Origin: CAZXMB01 sp964641715
GTDB lineage: Bacteria > Desulfobacterota > BSN033 > UBA1163
Length of the DNA stretch: 21,567 nucleotides
NCBI GenBank assembly: GCA_964641715.1
Contig: CAZXMB010000029.1
Span: 1 to 21,567, forward strand
Reading direction: 5' to 3'
Below, piece by piece: positions 1 to 6,906 of the stretch. Position numbers and translations under genes: made by a program. Each line of letters starts with the position of its first letter. Positions within the stretch are counted from its first letter, which is position 1. The notes under the pieces are model-generated. The model was not told the DNA's origin, ran no database searches, and saw only the letters and a program-made list of their open reading frames with translations.

Positions 1-64
1 AATGTCCAATCACGTCAGGACGAGGTAATATTTTTTTCCTGGAAGATCTGCTTTTGACCGGCAA

Positions 65-106
65 GTGCCCCGCAAGCCCCGCCTTGCAGGCGGGGTCAAG
101 GGGCAC
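65..106. repeat. Nested GC-rich hairpin in non-coding DNA
   Basis: An outer 7-bp stem (GTGCCCC at 65-71 with GGGGCAC at 100-106) encloses an inner 7-bp stem (CCCCGCC at 77-83 with GGCGGGG at 89-95) and a TTGCA loop. There is no U tract, so a dispersed REP-like palindrome is more likely than a terminator. No gene is visible in 1-187. Confidence 0.55.
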
Positions 107-130
107 AATATAAATGAGATTTCCTTTCCG

Positions 131-158
131 GGAAGCCCCCCTGTGGGCGGGGAGCTTC
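131..158. repeat. Second GC-rich hairpin upstream of the cold-shock gene
   Basis: GAAGC at 132-136 pairs with GCTTC at 154-158, and C-rich and G-rich arms continue the stem around a TGT loop. It lies 30 bp upstream of the predicted cold-shock promoter. It could be a dispersed palindrome or the terminator of a gene outside the window; there is no clear T tract. Confidence 0.4.
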
Positions 159-187
159 ACTATCCCTGAGCCCATTTTAAAAAAGAC

Positions 188-216
188 TTGACTTTTAAAG
201 AAGATTTAAACATAAT
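188..216 (+). promoter_or_regulatory. Sigma-70 promoter of the cold-shock gene
   Basis: TTGACT at 188-193 and CATAAT at 211-216 are separated by 17 bp. Transcription would begin near 223 and give a leader of about 140 nt before the GTG start at 364, a long leader of the kind typical for cold-shock mRNAs. Confidence 0.7.
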
Positions 217-225
217 GAAATGGCA

Positions 226-332
226 GTAAGTTGTAAGGAGTTGTTGTTTGGTTTAAAATAATTGGGCCATAAAAGTGACTTTAAACTTTTTGTGGCCTTT
301 TTTATTTATGACCAATGGCTATTACAACTTAC
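226..332 (+). promoter_or_regulatory. Structured cold-shock mRNA leader with long-range pairing
   Basis: GTAAGTTGTAA at 226-236 is perfectly complementary over 11 bases to TTACAACTTAC at 322-332. The two arms enclose the terminator-like hairpin at 265-303, and the 3' arm ends 16 nt before the AGGAGG ribosome binding site at 349-354. The pairing is seen directly. A role as attenuator or temperature-responsive leader is inferred. Confidence 0.5.
265..303 (+). terminator. Terminator-like hairpin inside the cold-shock leader
   Basis: GGCCA (265-269) pairs with TGGCC (293-297), and AAAAGT (271-276) with ACTTTT (285-290), around the loop GACTTTAA; six T follow immediately. It lies between the promoter at 188-216 and the gene at 364. 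It would therefore either release an RNA of about 80 nt or act as an attenuator of the cold-shock gene. Confidence 0.6.
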
Positions 333-363
333 AAAAGCTTGAGGGGAGAGGAGGTGAAGGGTA

Positions 364-567
364 GTGGCCAAGGGTCGTGTGAAATGGTTTAATGAGAAGA
401 AAGGCTATGGATTTATCTCCAGAGACGATGGAGGAGATGTCTTTGTTCATTTTTCCGCCATCAAAAAGGAGGGTTTTAAAACCCTTTATGAAGGAGAAGA
501 GGTCGAATTTGAACTTTCCGAAGGTCCAAAAGGTCTCCAGGCAACGAATGTTACTGTCCTGACCTGA
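364..567 (+). CDS. csp: Cold-shock domain protein (CspA family)
   Basis: This 67-residue protein is a single cold-shock domain, the usual length for CspA-type RNA chaperones, which bind single-stranded nucleic acid in the cytoplasm and melt secondary structure. Both RNA-binding motifs are present: RNP1 as KGYGFI (residues 13-18) and RNP2 as VFVHFSAI (26-33), with the typical start KGRVKWFNEKKG. The start is GTG, chosen because AGGAGG at 349-354 lies 9 nt upstream and the domain begins at once. The gene appears monocistronic: its own promoter (188-216), a long structured leader and a strong terminator (594-625). The palindrome AGGGTTTTAAAACCCT at 470-485 lies inside the coding region. Confidence 0.95.
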   Translation: MAKGRVKWFNEKKGYGFISRDDGGDVFVHFSAIKKEGFKTLYEGEEVEFELSEGPKGLQATNVTVLT

Positions 568-593
568 AAGAGGCTCTTTTAAAGGGAAGGATG

Positions 594-625
594 AAAAACC
601 CCGGGTTTTGCCCGGGGTTTTTTTT
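594..625 (+). terminator. Rho-independent terminator of the cold-shock gene
   Basis: A 12-bp stem, A-tract plus CCCCGGG (594-605) with CCCGGGG plus T-tract (611-622), closes a TTTTG loop and runs into a long T tract. It lies 27 nt after the stop codon. Confidence 0.92.
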
Positions 626-688
626 AAAATCCTCTCACCTATGCTTTTCAGCGGGGTGCTCACCCTTTTTCATCAACAGGAATCTTTG

Positions 689-1231
689 ATGGCTGAGATT
701 AAATCCTCTCTTGAATTGGCAATGGAAAAAACCAAAAAGTACGAGATCTCCGAAGAAGAGAAGAAGGAGATTCGGCGAAAAGAGACCATCCGGAAGGCGA
801 CGGCCTTTTCCCATCGCTATAGAGAGGGCTCTCTTTCCCTCAATGAGATCCAAAAAGAGATGGGAAGAATTGAAGAGAAAGGAGCAGAGGAAGTGAAGGA
901 GTATCTCCTTTCCCGATGGATAGAGGACCTCACTCTGAGCAATGGGGATGAGAGGCTCCTCGAGGGAATTGGATGGCTGAAACATCGAACGATGGATGAG
1001 ATAAAAGGTGAATTCCGTAATCTTCTCATCCAGTATGAAAAAGAGAAGGGGGAGATCGAGCAGGAAATCAGAACTCAATCGGTGGAAGCCTTAAGGAAGG
1101 ATGGGATTGATGGAGATGCTGTAGACCCCAATGTTGAAAAAAGCCTCCGCTGGGAAAAAGAGAATAAGAGATTGGATCAATCTTACAGGATAAAATTAGA
1201 AGCACTCAAAGAAAAGTTAAGGGCTGAATAG
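689..1231 (+). CDS. Uncharacterised charged, helical protein
   Basis: The 180-residue product is very rich in Glu, Lys and Arg, with almost no Cys and no signal peptide or membrane segment, so a soluble, mostly alpha-helical cytoplasmic protein with coiled-coil character is likely. It starts MAEIKSSLELAMEKTKKY and ends with a Lys/Glu-rich helix (LEALKEKLRAE). The ATG at 689 was chosen over the open frame reaching back to 608, because the longer version would begin inside the cold-shock terminator, and AGGA (678-681) lies just upstream of 689. I do not recognise a characterised family. The next gene is convergent, and no clear terminator lies between. Confidence 0.75.
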   Translation: MAEIKSSLELAMEKTKKYEISEEEKKEIRRKETIRKATAFSHRYREGSLSLNEIQKEMGRIEEKGAEEVKEYLLSRWIEDLTLSNGDERLLEGIGWLKHRTMDEIKGEFRNLLIQYEKEKGEIEQEIRTQSVEALRKDGIDGDAVDPNVEKSLRWEKENKRLDQSYRIKLEALKEKLRAE

Positions 1232-1288
1232 ATCAAACAAGGCACGATTCATCAGACATTTCCCGACGACCTCATGAGCGGGATCGGA

Positions 1289-1972
1289 CTACGGCTGATT
1301 GAGCCACGAGTAGTAGTTTCCCAATAAATAGACAGGGCCTAAAGGGTTATGGCCTGTCACTCTGTCCTTTACCGCCAAAACCGTGGTGGGCGCTTCTGCA
1401 TATTTAAAAAATAGAGAATCGTGTCCCACACAGAGTCCGAGTAAGATATTAAAATCCGTCTTGGCTTCATTGACGACCACTGCCTGGAGAATGGGATTAC
1501 ACATGGTCTCGTGTTGCCCGATAAAGATTTTTTCGCTGTCTTTCAGACCGATCTCCTCCTTGGGTATGGAGCCGACCTTACATACCACGGAAACGGTTTC
1601 AAAACCCTGAGTGCGCAGGATTTGGTTCACGATCATTGCCTCCTTGGCCAACCCTACGCAAAAAACCAAACCCAGACGGTGGTAGCCCATCTTTCGAGCA
1701 AACTCGCATATCTCCCGTATCCTTGGTTTGGTTGGGTGCATCACATAAGGCCTCTCTTCTCTTCCGGCGTAACATTCCCCCTCCTGGATAGAGGCCTGGC
1801 GGGCAAATTCTCTGATGTCCGATAGTCTGTATTCCTTCAGGGCCTTCCTGGTCAATTCCTTTTGAAACAGTGTGGGACAGGCCTTGGCTCCTTTTCCCTT
1901 GGGGTTCATACAGATTTTTTCCTGCGGAGTGAGAACACAGCTTGCACAATCCGATCGATTATCCTTTTTCAT
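1289..1972 (-). CDS. DUF1847 family putative metal-binding protein
   Basis: The 227-residue protein matches the DUF1847 family as I know it. An N-terminal Cys cluster (C9, C12, C21, C32) suggests a metal site, and the C-terminal block LCVGHDSLFFKYAEAP (180-195) followed by VKDRVTGHNPLGP (201-213) is the family hallmark. FCVGLAKEA (104-112) is a further conserved Cys loop. No substrate or reaction is known. The ATG at 1972 has GGAGG six bases upstream and puts the Cys cluster at the N-terminus, as in relatives. A GTG at 2017, also with an AGGAG, would add 15 unremarkable residues and cannot be excluded. It follows the MBL gene upstream in the same direction and is probably co-transcribed with it. 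Confidence 0.85.
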   Translation of the reverse strand: MKKDNRSDCASCVLTPQEKICMNPKGKGAKACPTLFQKELTRKALKEYRLSDIREFARQASIQEGECYAGREERPYVMHPTKPRIREICEFARKMGYHRLGLVFCVGLAKEAMIVNQILRTQGFETVSVVCKVGSIPKEEIGLKDSEKIFIGQHETMCNPILQAVVVNEAKTDFNILLGLCVGHDSLFFKYAEAPTTVLAVKDRVTGHNPLGPVYLLGNYYSWLNQP

Positions 1973-2034
1973 GGATATCCTCCGTTGGGTTGAATTAAGA
2001 GATGGGGATAGACTCACCTTCCTTCTCCTGCTAC

Positions 2035-2724
2035 CTACAGATAAGGGTAATAATTCTGGCGAATGAATTCAAAATTCTGAAGCACCCCCTCTCTTCCCAT
2101 GACCATCTCGCCATGCCCGGGCAGCAGGATCTCGATATCCAGATGGGAAAGCCTTTCAATACTCTTCATCAACCACTGGGAATTGCCTTCGGGAAAATCG
2201 GTCCTTCCGATCCCCCCGTAAAAGAGGAGATCTCCGGTAAAGAGGGCCTTCTTTTGGGGCCAGTAGATCGAAAGGGAACCCGGGGAATGGCCCGGAGTCC
2301 CATAGATTTGAAAAACTTTCCCCCTTAAACGGAGCTCCCCCTCCTTCAGGAAAAAGTCGATCCGGTATCGGGGCAGGGGTTGCCCCATCATCTCGAAGAG
2401 GAGCTTCCCGCTCTGACGAAGGTAGCGCTCTTCCTCACGAGACATGGCCACTTTGGCGGGTTGATCATGGAAGGCCTCGAGGCCTTCAAAATGGTCCGGA
2501 TGGGAATGGGTGAGGATGATGAGGCTGATCTTATCCCGGGAGACGCCATCCTCTCCCATCTGATCGAAGAGCCTGTTGAGATATCGGGAATGGCCCGGAT
2601 CGATGAGGACCTTCATCTCCCCATCAATGACATAGGAATTACAATTATTTTCGTAAGGGTCCTGCCAGAGGTAGGCGTAAAGGTCTTCTTCAATCTTCAC
2701 AATGTTCAGCCTCTTCTCTCTCAC
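2035..2724 (-). CDS. MBL-fold metallo-hydrolase (glyoxalase II-like)
   Basis: This is a single-domain metallo-beta-lactamase fold protein of 229 residues. The dinuclear metal ligands are all visible: THSHPDH (72-78), H146 in TPGHSPGS, D165 in FTGDLLF, and H204 in PGHG. GRTDFPEG (173-180) is typical of the GloB-like branch that hydrolyses thioesters such as S-lactoylglutathione, but the real substrate cannot be read from sequence. There is no signal peptide, so it is cytoplasmic. The start is uncertain: GTG at 2724 lacks a good ribosome site, whereas GTG at 2700 (codon 9) has AAGAGG upstream and would give an equally complete domain. It is first in a two-gene unit with the DUF1847 gene and is divergent from a second MBL gene. 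Confidence 0.9.
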   Translation of the reverse strand: MREKRLNIVKIEEDLYAYLWQDPYENNCNSYVIDGEMKVLIDPGHSRYLNRLFDQMGEDGVSRDKISLIILTHSHPDHFEGLEAFHDQPAKVAMSREEERYLRQSGKLLFEMMGQPLPRYRIDFFLKEGELRLRGKVFQIYGTPGHSPGSLSIYWPQKKALFTGDLLFYGGIGRTDFPEGNSQWLMKSIERLSHLDIEILLPGHGEMVMGREGVLQNFEFIRQNYYPYL

Positions 2725-2749
2725 TCAATCCATCGGGGTTACCCTTTTT

Positions 2750-2777
2750 ATTAAACGGTCAGGTAAAGGGTTGTCAA
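2750..2777 (-). promoter_or_regulatory. Sigma-70 promoter of the minus-strand MBL/DUF1847 unit
   Basis: Read on the minus strand, TTGACA (2777-2772) and TTTAAT (2755-2750) are 16 bp apart. Transcription would start near 2743. Its -35 box lies only 8 bp from the -35 box of the divergent promoter. Confidence 0.6.
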
Positions 2778-2785
2778 ATAAAAAG

Positions 2786-2814
2786 TTGAAGTTCGAAGGT
2801 TCATCCATTATAGT
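2786..2814 (+). promoter_or_regulatory. Sigma-70 promoter of the plus-strand MBL/mtgA unit
   Basis: TTGAAG at 2786-2791 and TATAGT at 2809-2814 are separated by 17 bp. The start site would be near 2821, giving a leader of about 33 nt that contains GAGGAG at 2842-2847. Confidence 0.65.
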
Positions 2815-2853
2815 TTAACCTATGGGACAGAAAGAAAAAAAGAGGAGTGGAAA

Positions 2854-3489
2854 ATGGTTGTGAAACAATATGAAGTGGGAAATTTTTCGGTCTTCTGTTA
2901 TCTCCTTGGGGATGAGGAGACCAGGGAGGGACTCTTTATCGATCCTGCCGATGACACGGATCATCTCCTTTCAGAGTCCCGATCCCATGGGATTGATCAG
3001 ATCAAATATATCGTTAATACCCATTCCCATGTCGACCATGTCATGGGGAATGCAGGGATGAAGAAGAGGACAGGAGCGAAGATTGTGATCCACGAGAAGG
3101 ATGCCGACCTCCTCCTTCATACCCCTTCCTATCTACTGGAAATGTTCAGGGCCACCCCTTCCCCCCCTGCAGACCTCCTGGTGAGAGAAGGAGATCGCCT
3201 CCGGGTGGGAAAAATTGAGCTTAAAGTCCTCCATACCCCCGGTCATTCCCCGGGCGGAATGTCGCTCTATCTGGACGGGATGGTCTTCACCGGGGATACC
3301 CTCTTTGTAGGCTCGGTGGGAAGAACCGATTTCCCGGGGAGTTCATGGGACGTGATGGAGGCCTCCATCCGAAACAAACTCTACCCTCTTCCGGGAGAGA
3401 CCGTGGTTTACCCCGGCCATAATTATGGCCAAAAGCCCTCTTCCACCATCCAGTATGAAAGGCGACACAATCCTTTTGTGCGGGGATAA
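2854..3489 (+). CDS. MBL-fold metallo-hydrolase (GloB-like)
   Basis: A second MBL-fold protein of 211 residues, a compact single domain without the extra C-terminal helices of classical glyoxalase II. Metal ligands: THSHVDH (56-62), H131 in TPGHSPGG, D148 in FTGDTLF, H189 in PGHNYG. FVGSVGRTDFPG (151-162) and the end YERRHNPFVRG are typical of the bacterial hydroxyacylglutathione hydrolase-like group, which cleaves thioesters in the cytoplasm; the exact substrate is unknown. The ATG is supported by GAGGAG six bases upstream. It heads a plus-strand run with mtgA 27 nt downstream. It is only distantly similar to the divergent neighbour, so the pair is not a recent duplication. Confidence 0.92.
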   Translation: MVVKQYEVGNFSVFCYLLGDEETREGLFIDPADDTDHLLSESRSHGIDQIKYIVNTHSHVDHVMGNAGMKKRTGAKIVIHEKDADLLLHTPSYLLEMFRATPSPPADLLVREGDRLRVGKIELKVLHTPGHSPGGMSLYLDGMVFTGDTLFVGSVGRTDFPGSSWDVMEASIRNKLYPLPGETVVYPGHNYGQKPSSTIQYERRHNPFVRG

Positions 3490-3516
3490 TCACTCGGATC
3501 TCATTAAAAATGCAAA

Positions 3517-4260
3517 ATGAAAATTTCAAAATGTGCATTAGGATTTGTTGCCATTGCCAGTCTTCTCTCTCTCCTCTACTTTTCTTTGATGCCTGACCTT
3601 TCAGAACTCAAAAAGAAGAACCCCAAAAAGACGGCCCTGATGGAATATCGAGAGAAAGAGGCAAAAGAGAAGGGAAGAAAATACCGGATCCATCAGACCT
3701 GGGTCCCCCTTTCTCATATCTCTCCTTATCTCGTCAAGGCTGTTCTCATCGCTGAAGATGATAAATTCTGGAGCCATGAAGGTTTTGATTACGAAGCGAT
3801 TCAGAAAGCCATTGAAAAAGATCTCAAGGCCAAAAAATTTAGATTTGGCGGGAGCACCATCAGCCAGCAGCTTGCGAGAAATCTCTTTCTCTCGCCGGAG
3901 AAAAGCCTCCTGAGAAAATTCAGAGAGGCCATTATTACCTGGAGAATGGAAAGGGCCCTTTCCAAAAAAAGAATTCTTGAGCTTTATCTGAACGGGGTGG
4001 AATGGGGTAACGGGATTTTTGGTATTGAGGCCGCTTCGAGACACTATTACGGAAAGTCCTCTTCTGACCTGACTCCTCAAGAAGCAGCCAGGCTTGCGGC
4101 CATTCTTCCAAACCCCAGAAGATATGACCCTGCCGGGGATCAGCGCTTCGTGGTGAATCGTTCAAATCTGATCTATCAAATCATGGTCCAAAGAGGGATT
4201 GTCCTCCCCGAGTATGAAGAAACGGTAGAGGGAAGTGGCGATTTTAACCCTCCGGATTGA
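3517..4260 (+). CDS. mtgA: Monofunctional peptidoglycan transglycosylase (GT51)
   Basis: The 247-residue protein polymerises lipid II into glycan strands on the outer face of the inner membrane. An N-terminal anchor (residues about 7-25) is followed by a single GT51 domain and no transpeptidase domain, the usual MtgA architecture and length. Catalytic motif 1 is EDDKFWSHEG (80-89) with E80 as the general base candidate; motif 2 is GGSTISQQLARNLF (111-124); motif 3 is RKFREAI (133-139), carrying the second conserved Glu (E137); then KKRILELYLN (150-159). All key residues are present. The ribosome site of the ATG at 3517 is weak, so translation may be coupled to the upstream MBL gene. Next come a small conserved protein and archaemetzincin. 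Confidence 0.95.
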   Translation: MKISKCALGFVAIASLLSLLYFSLMPDLSELKKKNPKKTALMEYREKEAKEKGRKYRIHQTWVPLSHISPYLVKAVLIAEDDKFWSHEGFDYEAIQKAIEKDLKAKKFRFGGSTISQQLARNLFLSPEKSLLRKFREAIITWRMERALSKKRILELYLNGVEWGNGIFGIEAASRHYYGKSSSDLTPQEAARLAAILPNPRRYDPAGDQRFVVNRSNLIYQIMVQRGIVLPEYEETVEGSGDFNPPD

Positions 4261-4345
4261 GGCGTGAATGGCCTCTACTTACGATTTTGACGCAGTCTCT
4301 TGCGCGAAGGCCTGCCTGCCGCAGACCGGGATGGAGGGGAGAGGG

Positions 4346-4594
4346 GTGGAAATATTGGATCAAAGAATCGAAGTAATCGCCTATTCAGGTTACAGGGGAG
4401 AGGAAACCCCGAAAACGATGATCCTCGGTAATACAAAGATTGAGGTGGTTGAGATTCTAAACAGGTGGGTTGAAGAGGGCCTCGAGGATCGGGCAAGGAA
4501 AAGGTTTTTTAAGGTCAAAGGAAGTGATGGGGGCCTCTATCAAATATACCATGATGAGGAGGTCATGGGGTGGTTCCATAGGATTATAAAATGA
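4346..4594 (+). CDS. Small conserved protein of unknown function
   Basis: The 82-residue product starts VEILDQRIEVIAYSGYRGEE and contains KRFFKVKGSDGGLYQIYHDE, ending with a short helix. It has no signal peptide, membrane segment or Cys. I recognise it only as a type of short uncharacterised protein seen in deltaproteobacteria. The GTG at 4346 was chosen because GGAGGGG lies about 8 nt upstream and the conserved-looking part begins there. The frame is open back to an ATG at 4268, which would add 26 residues of unlikely composition (Cys-containing, GC-rich DNA). It sits 16 nt before the archaemetzincin gene and is probably co-transcribed with it. Confidence 0.7.
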   Translation: MEILDQRIEVIAYSGYRGEETPKTMILGNTKIEVVEILNRWVEEGLEDRARKRFFKVKGSDGGLYQIYHDEEVMGWFHRIIK

Positions 4595-4610
4595 AGGGGG
4601 GTCTTGAGAG

Positions 4611-5204
4611 ATGATACTAAGAGCATCGTTCCTCCTGCCCATGATCTTTTTAATCACCCATTTATATGCAGAGGAAAGGAATCCAAAGATGGGTATTCTC
4701 CTGGTGGCCATCGGCGAGGTGGAGCAGAAAGTGTTTCAGATGTTGAAAGCCGATTTGGAGAAGGCATTTCATCGACCGGTGGAGATTGGCAGAGGAATGC
4801 CTGAACCCGACCATGCTTACAATAAAAATAGGAATCAGTATCTTTCGACCACGATCTTAAATACCATAGAGAAGGGGAAGGAATATACGGCCCATGAAAA
4901 GGTTCTGGGAATAGTGGACCATGATCTCTATGTCCCCGAGTTGAATTTCGTCTTCGGAGAGGCAGGCCAGAGGATAGCTCTCATCTCGATTACCCGCTTA
5001 AGGCAGGAGTTTTATGGTCTTCCTGAAAACCAGAGCCTCTTTTATAGAAGGACTCTTACCGAAGCGGTCCATGAGTTGGGTCATACCTATGGATTGGGAC
5101 ACTGTAATGACCCTCAATGCGTGATGTTCTTTTCCAATAGCCTAAAAGACACTGATCGAAAAGGCCCAGAATTTTGCCCCAAGTGCGTAAATAAGGTGAA
5201 ATAA
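4611..5204 (+). CDS. amzA: Archaemetzincin-type zinc metalloprotease
   Basis: The 197-residue protein carries the archaemetzincin signature: HELGHTYGLGHC (154-165) with zinc-binding H154, H158 and H164 and catalytic E155, then C165, C170, M172 (the Met-turn of the metzincin clan) and a second CxxC (C189, C192) for a structural zinc. Archaemetzincins are small metallopeptidases with poorly known natural substrates. From the ATG at 4611 the first 20 residues are hydrophobic, like a signal peptide (MILRASFLLPMIFLITHLYA). The ATG at 4689 also has a good ribosome site (AAAGGA) and would give a 171-residue cytoplasmic form matching the usual family start. Which start is used decides the compartment. 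It is the last gene of the plus-strand run from 2854. Confidence 0.9.
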   Translation: MILRASFLLPMIFLITHLYAEERNPKMGILLVAIGEVEQKVFQMLKADLEKAFHRPVEIGRGMPEPDHAYNKNRNQYLSTTILNTIEKGKEYTAHEKVLGIVDHDLYVPELNFVFGEAGQRIALISITRLRQEFYGLPENQSLFYRRTLTEAVHELGHTYGLGHCNDPQCVMFFSNSLKDTDRKGPEFCPKCVNKVK

Positions 5205-5205
5205 G

Positions 5206-5301
5206 GTGCCAGGTCTACACTATTGACAAGACGATATGTAAATGCATTTAAGAAATTATTGCACCGGTAGGAATTATAAGTGAAAAGTGTAGACCTGACA
5301 C
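5206..5301. repeat. MITE-like element with 15-bp terminal inverted repeats
   Basis: GTGCCAGGTCTACAC (5206-5220) and GTGTAGACCTGACAC (5287-5301) are inverted copies with one mismatch. They flank 66 bp of AT-rich DNA that encodes nothing visible. The element fills the space between two convergent genes. No clear target-site duplication was found. A non-autonomous element mobilised in trans is the best guess; a long bidirectional terminator is the alternative. Confidence 0.55.
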
Positions 5302-5313
5302 TGGTATTTACTA

Positions 5314-6039
5314 TTACCCTCCTAAATAGAGGCGGCGGACATCGGGATTTTCGAGAAGCTCATGCCCCTTCCCTTCAAAACGGTTATTCCCCATCTCGAG
5401 GACATAACCATAATCAGAATATCCCAGGATCATCGCCGCTTTCTGCTCCACGATGAGGCAGGGAAGTCCTGAATTTTTAATCTCTACGATCTTTTCAAAT
5501 ACGGTCTTGACCCATTTGGGCGAGAGGCCGAGAGAGGGTTCATCGAGAAGGAGCAGTTTGGGCTGGATCATCAGGGCCCTGGCCAGGGAGAGCATCTGCT
5601 GTTCTCCGCCGCTCATCTGAGCAGCCTTCCTCTTTTTCTTCTCCGTCAACCAGGGAAAGAGCTGGTGGATCCGCTCGAAGCCTGCTTCTTTTTCCTTCCG
5701 ATCCCTGATCGTCCACGCCCCCATATCAAGGTGTTCCTGAACGGTCATGTCCGGAAAGATTACCCTCCCCTGCGGATTAAAAGCCATCCCCTTCGCTACG
5801 ACCTGATAGGGAGGAGCGTTGGTGATCTCCTCTCCGAGAAATGCCACTTTCCCAGAGGTGATTCGTAAAAGGCCTGCGACTGCCTTGAGAACAGTCGATT
5901 TCCCGGCTCCATTGGGCCCGATCAATCCGACGATCTCTCCACTTCTTACCGAAAGAGAAACGCCGTGGAGGATCTCCATCTTTCCGTAACCGGAGACAAG
6001 ACCATCAATCACTAAAATTTTTTCTTTTCTTCTTTCCAC
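5314..6039 (-). CDS. livF: Branched-chain amino acid-type ABC transporter ATPase LivF
   Basis: The 241-residue nucleotide-binding subunit powers uptake by the Liv-type importer from the cytoplasmic side. Walker A is GPNGAGKS (41-48), the ABC signature MSGGEQQ (142-148), Walker B LLLLDEP (162-168) with catalytic E167. The usual switch His is replaced by Gln in VEQK (198-201), which is normal for LivF. Length and the N-terminal phrase VSGYGKMEILHGVS are typical. The GTG at 6039 has a G-rich ribosome site (AGGGGG) upstream. It is the last gene of the liv operon, 27 bp after livG. Confidence 0.95.
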   Translation of the reverse strand: MERRKEKILVIDGLVSGYGKMEILHGVSLSVRSGEIVGLIGPNGAGKSTVLKAVAGLLRITSGKVAFLGEEITNAPPYQVVAKGMAFNPQGRVIFPDMTVQEHLDMGAWTIRDRKEKEAGFERIHQLFPWLTEKKKRKAAQMSGGEQQMLSLARALMIQPKLLLLDEPSLGLSPKWVKTVFEKIVEIKNSGLPCLIVEQKAAMILGYSDYGYVLEMGNNRFEGKGHELLENPDVRRLYLGG

Positions 6040-6066
6040 TCTTACCCCCTGCCTGGTTTATCTGGA

Positions 6067-6777
6067 TCATCTTCCAAAATAATGTTCGAGCAGGGTTTCG
6101 TCCTTCTGAATGACATGGCAGCTCCCTTCCGCGATCTTCTGGCCGTAATTCAGGGCGATGGCGTTCTGGCAGTGGTTCATGATCACACTCATATCATGCT
6201 CGACGATGATGAAGGTTTTCCCCTCCCGGTTTAACTGGTGAATCAATTCCATCAATTCATTCTGGAGGGTGGGATTGATGCCTGCCGCAGGTTCGTCGAG
6301 GAGGATGAGCTCCGCATCAAGCATCAATACCTGGGCAAGGGAAAGAAGCTTCTGCTGTCCGAAAGAGAGGTCAGAGGCATAATCCTCTTTCTTTTCAGAG
6401 AGTCTGATCAATTGAAGAAGTTCCATGGCCCTTTCGACCACTCTCTTCTCCCTCCCTTTCCCTACCACAATGAGATTCTCGAGAAGGGTCATCTTGGGAA
6501 AGATCCGGATGATCTGATAGGTCCGGCCGACCCCTCTCCGGGCGATCTCATAGGGCTTCTTTCCGGTAATCTCCTCTCCTTTGAAAAAGATGTGTCCCTC
6601 ATTAGGCCGTAGCACCCCTGTGATGAGGTTGAAGAGGGTGGTCTTACCTGCTCCGTTCGGACCGATAAGACCTGTGATCGAACCCCTTCCGATGTCAAAG
6701 GAACAATGGTCCAATGCGGCCACCTCTCCAAACCTCTTCACCACATCATCTATTCTTAAGAAAGGCTCTTTTACCAT
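6067..6777 (-). CDS. livG: Branched-chain amino acid-type ABC transporter ATPase LivG
   Basis: The 236-residue partner ATPase has Walker A GPNGAGKT (39-46), signature LSFGQQ (137-142), Walker B ILLDEP (158-163) and switch H194 in VEHDM. Family-typical features include RTYQIIRIFPKMTLLENL (85-102), where LivG proteins have a conserved phenylalanine/leucine-rich Q-loop segment. The ATG at 6777 was chosen because the domain begins directly after it. Its ribosome site would lie at the edge of the run of N that starts six bases upstream, so the start cannot be fully verified and a slightly longer N-terminus is possible. Confidence 0.93.
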   Translation of the reverse strand: MVKEPFLRIDDVVKRFGEVAALDHCSFDIGRGSITGLIGPNGAGKTTLFNLITGVLRPNEGHIFFKGEEITGKKPYEIARRGVGRTYQIIRIFPKMTLLENLIVVGKGREKRVVERAMELLQLIRLSEKKEDYASDLSFGQQKLLSLAQVLMLDAELILLDEPAAGINPTLQNELMELIHQLNREGKTFIIVEHDMSVIMNHCQNAIALNYGQKIAEGSCHVIQKDETLLEHYFGR

Positions 6778-6782
6778 CTTTC

Positions 6783-6882
6783 NNNNNNNNNNNNNNNNNN
6801 NNNNNNNNNNNNNNNNNNNNNNNNNNNNNNNNNNNNNNNNNNNNNNNNNNNNNNNNNNNNNNNNNNNNNNNNNNNNNNNNNN
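6783..6882. other. Assembly gap (100 N)
   Basis: Exactly 100 N, a conventional placeholder for a gap of unknown true length. It falls between livG and livM, next to a 7-bp repeat array that probably broke the assembly. Any open reading frame drawn across it is artificial. Confidence 0.97.
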
Positions 6883-6906
6883 TTCCGCCTTCTGCCTCCT
6901 GCCTTC
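6883..6906 (-). repeat. 7-bp tandem repeat array bordering the gap
   Basis: On the minus strand the units GAAGGCA, GGAGGCA, GAAGGCG and a partial GAA follow each other without spacers, starting at the last base of the livM stop codon and running into the N. The array is therefore longer than what is visible. Confidence 0.65.

Noticed and set aside
470..485. Perfect 16-bp palindrome AGGGTTTTAAAACCCT as a possible operator.
   Set aside because: It lies within the cold-shock coding region and is explained by the codons for the conserved residues GFKTL; no second copy was seen.
608..688. An N-terminal extension of the charged protein gene back to a TTG at 608.
   Set aside because: It would start inside the cold-shock terminator, has no ribosome site and adds residues of atypical composition; the ATG at 689 is better supported.
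2035..3489. The two divergent MBL genes as a recent inverted duplication.
   Set aside because: The proteins share only the fold motifs; lengths, N-termini and connecting regions differ.
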